In this document: positions 60,587 through 64,000 of the stretch, piece by piece
How the letters are laid out: the number at the start of each line of letters is the position of its first letter
Numbering within the stretch: the first letter of the stretch is position 1
Source: Owenweeksia sp965214115
GTDB taxonomy: Bacteria; Bacteroidota; Bacteroidia; Flavobacteriales; Schleiferiaceae
Assembly: GCA_965214115.1 (NCBI GenBank)
Contig: CBDCAU010000003.1
Location: 434,001-498,000, forward strand
Length of the DNA stretch: 64,000 nt
Direction of reading: 5' to 3'
Notes under the pieces: generated by a model
What the model saw: only the letters and a program-made list of their open reading frames with translations
What the model was told of the DNA's origin: nothing
Database searches by the model: none
Made by a program: the position numbers and the translations under genes

Positions 60587-63500
60587 ATGATAAATTTTCG
60601 CCCCGCGCTCCTCTGTTTTATTTTTTTGATTTTCAATTCGTTACGTCCCGTTGCGGCGCAGCAAACCTTCTCCGGCGCACCCGATTGGGAAGATTCTCCC
60701 GCCGAGGCCGCTTATAAAGGCGTGCCCATCTTTGACGAAGCCACCTTCGACGTTGGCTCGCCCGTCCCCAAAATTTGTGGCCGCCAGCCCTTGCAAATTG
60801 CCACGGCGGAAAATTATGCCGCCTCTTTCAAAACCATTTCTTATAAAAATGTGGAGAGTGCTGCCCGCCAAACTTTGTTCGGTGAAAACCTGCCCGCCCA
60901 GCCGCAAATCACCACTTATATAAGTTATGAAAAAGGCCAACCGTTCCTGTCGTTTTGCTTCGTGCCTTTTGTGAGCCAAAATGGGCAAATCAAAAAAGTG
61001 GTCGCTTATGAAATAGCGGTGGTGCCAAACGGCGGCGCGCCCGAAAGCGTCCGTCGCAAATCGGGCGCGGTGGTGGCCAGTTCCGTTTTGAGCAGCGGCG
61101 AGTGGTACAAAATCTCCGTGAAGGAAACGGGTATTTTCAAAATTACGCCCAGTTTTTTGAGCAGCAACGGCATTTCTTCTGGCACGGTTTCCATCAGCGA
61201 TTTGCGGCTGGTGGGCAACGGCATTGGGATGCTCCCCGAAAAAAACAGCGACCCCCGCCCCGACGGACTGCTGGACGTGCCGTTGAAAATTTTTGACCAA
61301 AACAACAACGGCCAGTTCGACGGCAGCGACTATGCCGCCTTTTACGCGCGCGGCCCCCACCAGTGGGATTTCCAGAGCGGATCGGGCAAATTTATCCACC
61401 GCACCAATATTTACCGCGACAGGAATTACTATTTTCTTTCCGTGAACAGCGGGCCGGCCAAATCCGTGGGCAGTGCCGCCCCCGCCGGCGCGCCTACCGT
61501 GCAGGTTTCTTCGTTTGATGATTTTGCCTTTGTGGAAGATGAAGACGTGAACTTGGTGGGCACCGGCCGCGAGTGGTACGGCGATTTGTTTGATTTCACC
61601 CTCCAATACAGTTACGGGTTTTCCTTCCCCGATTTGGATCGCAGCCAGCCCGCGCGTTTTAAAATAAGGGCGGCGGGGCGCGCTTCGTCCAGCAACACTT
61701 TGCTGAAAGTTTCGGTGGATGGAAATATTATTGTTTCCAAAAACTTTAACAGCTTGCCCACGGGCGACAAGCCTGATTTTGCGAGGTCGCTGAGCGAGGA
61801 GGTTACTTTTACCCCGGCGGGCAATTCCTTTACCGCGCTGGTGGCCTACGACAATTCGGCCAACCCAGCGGGCGTGGCTTGGATGGATTATATAGAAGTG
61901 CAGGCGCGGCGCAACTTGGTGTTCCGCAACGGGGCTTTGCTTTTTCGCGATGCGCAATCGGTGAGTGGCGGCGCGGTGGCGGAATTTCAGATTGGCCAAG
62001 CCAACGCGGCCCTGCAAGTGTGGGACGTTACCGATCACAACGACATTAAGGAAATGCCAGTTTCCGTGCAAAACGGAACGGCCACTTTCGCTGCCGATGC
62101 TTCCTCTTTAAAGGAATACGCCGCCTTTTCGGGATCCAACTTGCCGGAGCCTTCTTTTGACAAAAAAACCGCCAACCAAGACCTGCACGGAATGGCGGCC
62201 ACCGAAATGCTGATCGTGGCGCACCCCAACTTCTTGTCGGCGGCGCAGCGGCTGGCGGATTTCCACATCCGCAACGATGAAATCCCCACGGAGGTGGTGA
62301 CGACTACCCAAGTGTTCAACGAGTTTGGCAGCGGCGGGCAAGACATTGCGGCCATCCGCGACTTTGCCAAGCTGATGTATGAAAAAGGCCAAGCCGCCAA
62401 CCGCCCGCTCAATTATTTGCTCCTTTTCGGGGATGCTTCTTATGATTACAAAGACCGTATTGCCAACAATGACAATTTTGTGCCTATCTGGGAATCTGAA
62501 TATTCGTTGAACCTGAACGGCTCTTTCGTTACGGATGATTTTTATGGATTGCTGGACGCGGATGAAGGCGGCAACGGCAACATCCGCAGTTTGATAGGTC
62601 AAAGCTTAGATGTCTCGGTGGGTCGTATCCCTTGTAAAAATTCTAATGAAGCGGGCAACTATGTAGATAAGGTCATTCATTATGTAACGGGGAAAAACCG
62701 TTTTGGCGATTGGCGCAATCAAATTATCTTGATGGCGGACGACGTGGATGATAACTGGGAAACGACTTTTGCGAGAAGTTCGGAAGAATTTACAAATATC
62801 ATTGAAGAAGCTTCTGGCGCGTTCAATGTAGATAAAATCTATACCGATGCCTACCAACAAGTAAGTACCACGGGCGGCGAGAGCTACCCCGAAGCCAGCG
62901 GCGATATGTTTCGCAAAGTGCAGCAGGGGGCGCTGATTACCAATTACATCGGGCACGGCGGTGAAATTGGCTTGTCCTCCGAAAAGCTGCTGAAACTTTC
63001 GGATGTGAACGGCTGGACAAATTTCGATGCTCTTTCTTTTTTCTTGACGATTACCTGCGAGTTTACCCGCGTGGACGATCCCAAGCGTGTTTCCGGCGGC
63101 GAGCAACTGCTGCTAAACCCCAACGGGGGCGCAATCGCACTTATTTCCACCACCCGCGTGGTAGGAGGGGCCGAGGCGATTGGATTGAACCGTAGCGTTT
63201 TCAGGACTGCCTTTGAACGGCCGGGTAATTTGCCCAAAACGTTCGGCCAAATCGTGACGGACGGAAAAAACCAAAATAACAATGGCGACGTCCACCTCAA
63301 ATTTTCCCTCTTCGGCGACCCCGCCGTGCGCTTGGCCACGCCTTATTATAATATGAACATCACGGAAGTAAACCAAAAGCCGCTGAGCCAAGGGGTGAGC
63401 GACACTTTGAAAGCCCTTTCCAAAGTGAAGATGCGCGGCGAGGTGCGGGATTTTTCCAACCGGAAGATGGGCAGTTTCAGCGGTATTGCGGATGTGACTG

Positions 63501-64000
63501 TGTATGACAAAGCCACGCAAAAAGAAACTTTGCAAAACGACAACCAAGGGCCTCCCATCAAATTCGACTTGCGCAACAATCTCATTTACAGAGGTAAAGT
63601 GGAGGTGAAAAGCGGCGAGTTTGCTTTTGAATTTTTGGTGCCCAAGGATATTTCGTACCAGTTCGGCAATGGTAAAATCAGTTTGTATTCCAACAATGGC
63701 GGCAGTTTTGACGCGGCCGGTTTTATGGATACGATTATCGTGGGCGGCTTCAATCCCAATCCGCCCAAAGATGACGCCGGGCCGACCGTGCAGCTTTTTA
63801 TGAACGATGAAACTTTCGTACGCGGCGGCATCACCGACCAAGACCCCGAGCTGTACGCGGTTTTGGCGGATTCGTCCGGCATCAATACCGTGGGCAGCAG
63901 CATCGGCCACGATCTGGTGGCGATTCTCGATGATGATCCCAACAAAACTTTCGTGGTAAACGAATATTACGAAGCCGAACTGAATTCCTATCAAACAGGA
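60587..64000 (+). CDS. porU: type IX secretion C-terminal signal peptidase PorU (truncated by the window)
   Basis: The frame from ATG 60587 stays open for 1138 codons and leaves the window. A signal peptide (ALLCFIFLIFNSLRPVAAQ) is followed by an N-terminal domain (about 50-560) with SSGEWYKISVKETGIFKIT and then a gingipain-like C25 peptidase domain. H790 in NYIGHGGEIGL and C824 in LTITCEFTRVDDP are the catalytic pair, 34 residues apart as in known PorU. PorU removes the C-terminal signal of secreted proteins and attaches them to A-LPS. It is not interrupted within the window; the part beyond 64000 cannot be judged. Confidence 0.94.
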   Translation, partial: MINFRPALLCFIFLIFNSLRPVAAQQTFSGAPDWEDSPAEAAYKGVPIFDEATFDVGSPVPKICGRQPLQIATAENYAASFKTISYKNVESAARQTLFGENLPAQPQITTYISYEKGQPFLSFCFVPFVSQNGQIKKVVAYEIAVVPNGGAPESVRRKSGAVVASSVLSSGEWYKISVKETGIFKITPSFLSSNGISSGTVSISDLRLVGNGIGMLPEKNSDPRPDGLLDVPLKIFDQNNNGQFDGSDYAAFYARGPHQWDFQSGSGKFIHRTNIYRDRNYYFLSVNSGPAKSVGSAAPAGAPTVQVSSFDDFAFVEDEDVNLVGTGREWYGDLFDFTLQYSYGFSFPDLDRSQPARFKIRAAGRASSSNTLLKVSVDGNIIVSKNFNSLPTGDKPDFARSLSEEVTFTPAGNSFTALVAYDNSANPAGVAWMDYIEVQARRNLVFRNGALLFRDAQSVSGGAVAEFQIGQANAALQVWDVTDHNDIKEMPVSVQNGTATFAADASSLKEYAAFSGSNLPEPSFDKKTANQDLHGMAATEMLIVAHPNFLSAAQRLADFHIRNDEIPTEVVTTTQVFNEFGSGGQDIAAIRDFAKLMYEKGQAANRPLNYLLLFGDASYDYKDRIANNDNFVPIWESEYSLNLNGSFVTDDFYGLLDADEGGNGNIRSLIGQSLDVSVGRIPCKNSNEAGNYVDKVIHYVTGKNRFGDWRNQIILMADDVDDNWETTFARSSEEFTNIIEEASGAFNVDKIYTDAYQQVSTTGGESYPEASGDMFRKVQQGALITNYIGHGGEIGLSSEKLLKLSDVNGWTNFDALSFFLTITCEFTRVDDPKRVSGGEQLLLNPNGGAIALISTTRVVGGAEAIGLNRSVFRTAFERPGNLPKTFGQIVTDGKNQNNNGDVHLKFSLFGDPAVRLATPYYNMNITEVNQKPLSQGVSDTLKALSKVKMRGEVRDFSNRKMGSFSGIADVTVYDKATQKETLQNDNQGPPIKFDLRNNLIYRGKVEVKSGEFAFEFLVPKDISYQFGNGKISLYSNNGGSFDAAGFMDTIIVGGFNPNPPKDDAGPTVQLFMNDETFVRGGITDQDPELYAVLADSSGINTVGSSIGHDLVAILDDDPNKTFVVNEYYEAELNSYQTG

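Noticed and set aside
60641..62071. 476-codon minus-strand ORF opposite porU
   Set aside because: The plus frame codes PorU continuously to the window end with its catalytic residues; the minus frame has no domain.

Overview
The window comes from a member of the Bacteroidota. The strongest evidence is the type IX secretion and gliding block at the right end (gldJ, a PorP/SprF-like barrel gene and porU). Supporting evidence is the Bacteroidota promoter box TAnnTTTG in front of several genes and tRNAs, together with PurS, NhaD, PagL-like and GxxExxY families. A Saprospiria/Lewinella-like or related environmental lineage is plausible, but the sequence does not settle it. The core genes have moderate GC. 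Several AT-richer blocks (about 14.4-16.5, 29.4-31.3, 37.9-38.7 and 47.0-47.9 kb) look like accessory DNA.

Layout: 0-5 kb holds phospholipid and purine genes (pssA, purS), then a minus-strand TIR-like/PIN pair, acpH, a palindromic repeat element and a GNAT-nitrilase fusion. 5-11 kb holds three envelope genes: an M23 lipoprotein, a very large phosphoesterase/kinase-like/beta-barrel protein and a second barrel. 11-16.5 kb holds an HD-PycTM membrane protein, an SdiA-regulated-like protein, a membrane class III nucleotide cyclase and a C5-methyltransferase/NgoBV-like restriction pair. 16.6-27 kb is mostly metabolism and transport (SdpI-like, fumC, PagL-like, amidohydrolase, FNT, CPA1 antiporter, acyl-CoA ligase, HRDC), broken by a decayed UPF0175/DUF3368 toxin-antitoxin locus. 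27-36 kb holds oligopeptidase B with an in-frame palindromic repeat insertion, an AbiE-like pair, dienoyl-CoA reductase, GDPD, a TPR lipoprotein and recA. 36-42.3 kb holds a DUF481 barrel, hypothetical proteins, comM, a probable ADP-ribosyltransferase toxin with a small partner, a methyltransferase remnant and vsr. 42.4-47 kb holds two valine tRNAs around a nuclease gene, LysM and lipoprotein genes, a glutamate-type dehydrogenase and nhaD. 47-50.2 kb holds two tandem mosaic PIN toxin-antitoxin modules and a GxxExxY gene between inverted repeats. 50.2-57.7 kb holds exbB-exbD-tonB-folC, anmK, an acyl-CoA dehydrogenase and murF. 57.7-64 kb holds gldJ, a porP/sprF-like gene and divergent porU, which runs off the window.

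Functional links: ExbB/ExbD/TonB energise outer-membrane uptake. GldJ, PorP/SprF-like and PorU serve gliding and type IX secretion. MurF, AnmK, the M23 lipoprotein and LysM act on peptidoglycan. The acyl-CoA ligase, dienoyl-CoA reductase and acyl-CoA dehydrogenase fit fatty-acid degradation. A large share of the remaining genes are conflict systems: TIR/PIN, HD-PycTM, restriction-modification, AbiE-like, ART-like, the PIN modules, and remnants of older ones.

The most interesting signals are five. (1) Two tandem PIN toxin-antitoxin modules whose outer ends are nearly identical while the antitoxin C-terminus and toxin N-terminus have diverged together. (2) A probable ADP-ribosyltransferase toxin overlapping a 55-residue upstream gene. 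(3) A membrane-anchored TIR-like protein translationally coupled to a PIN protein. (4) A kinase-like catalytic loop between the phosphoesterase and barrel domains of one 1256-residue protein. (5) Repeat DNA captured in frame inside oligopeptidase B and folC. All functional statements are read from sequence motifs; no database search was possible.
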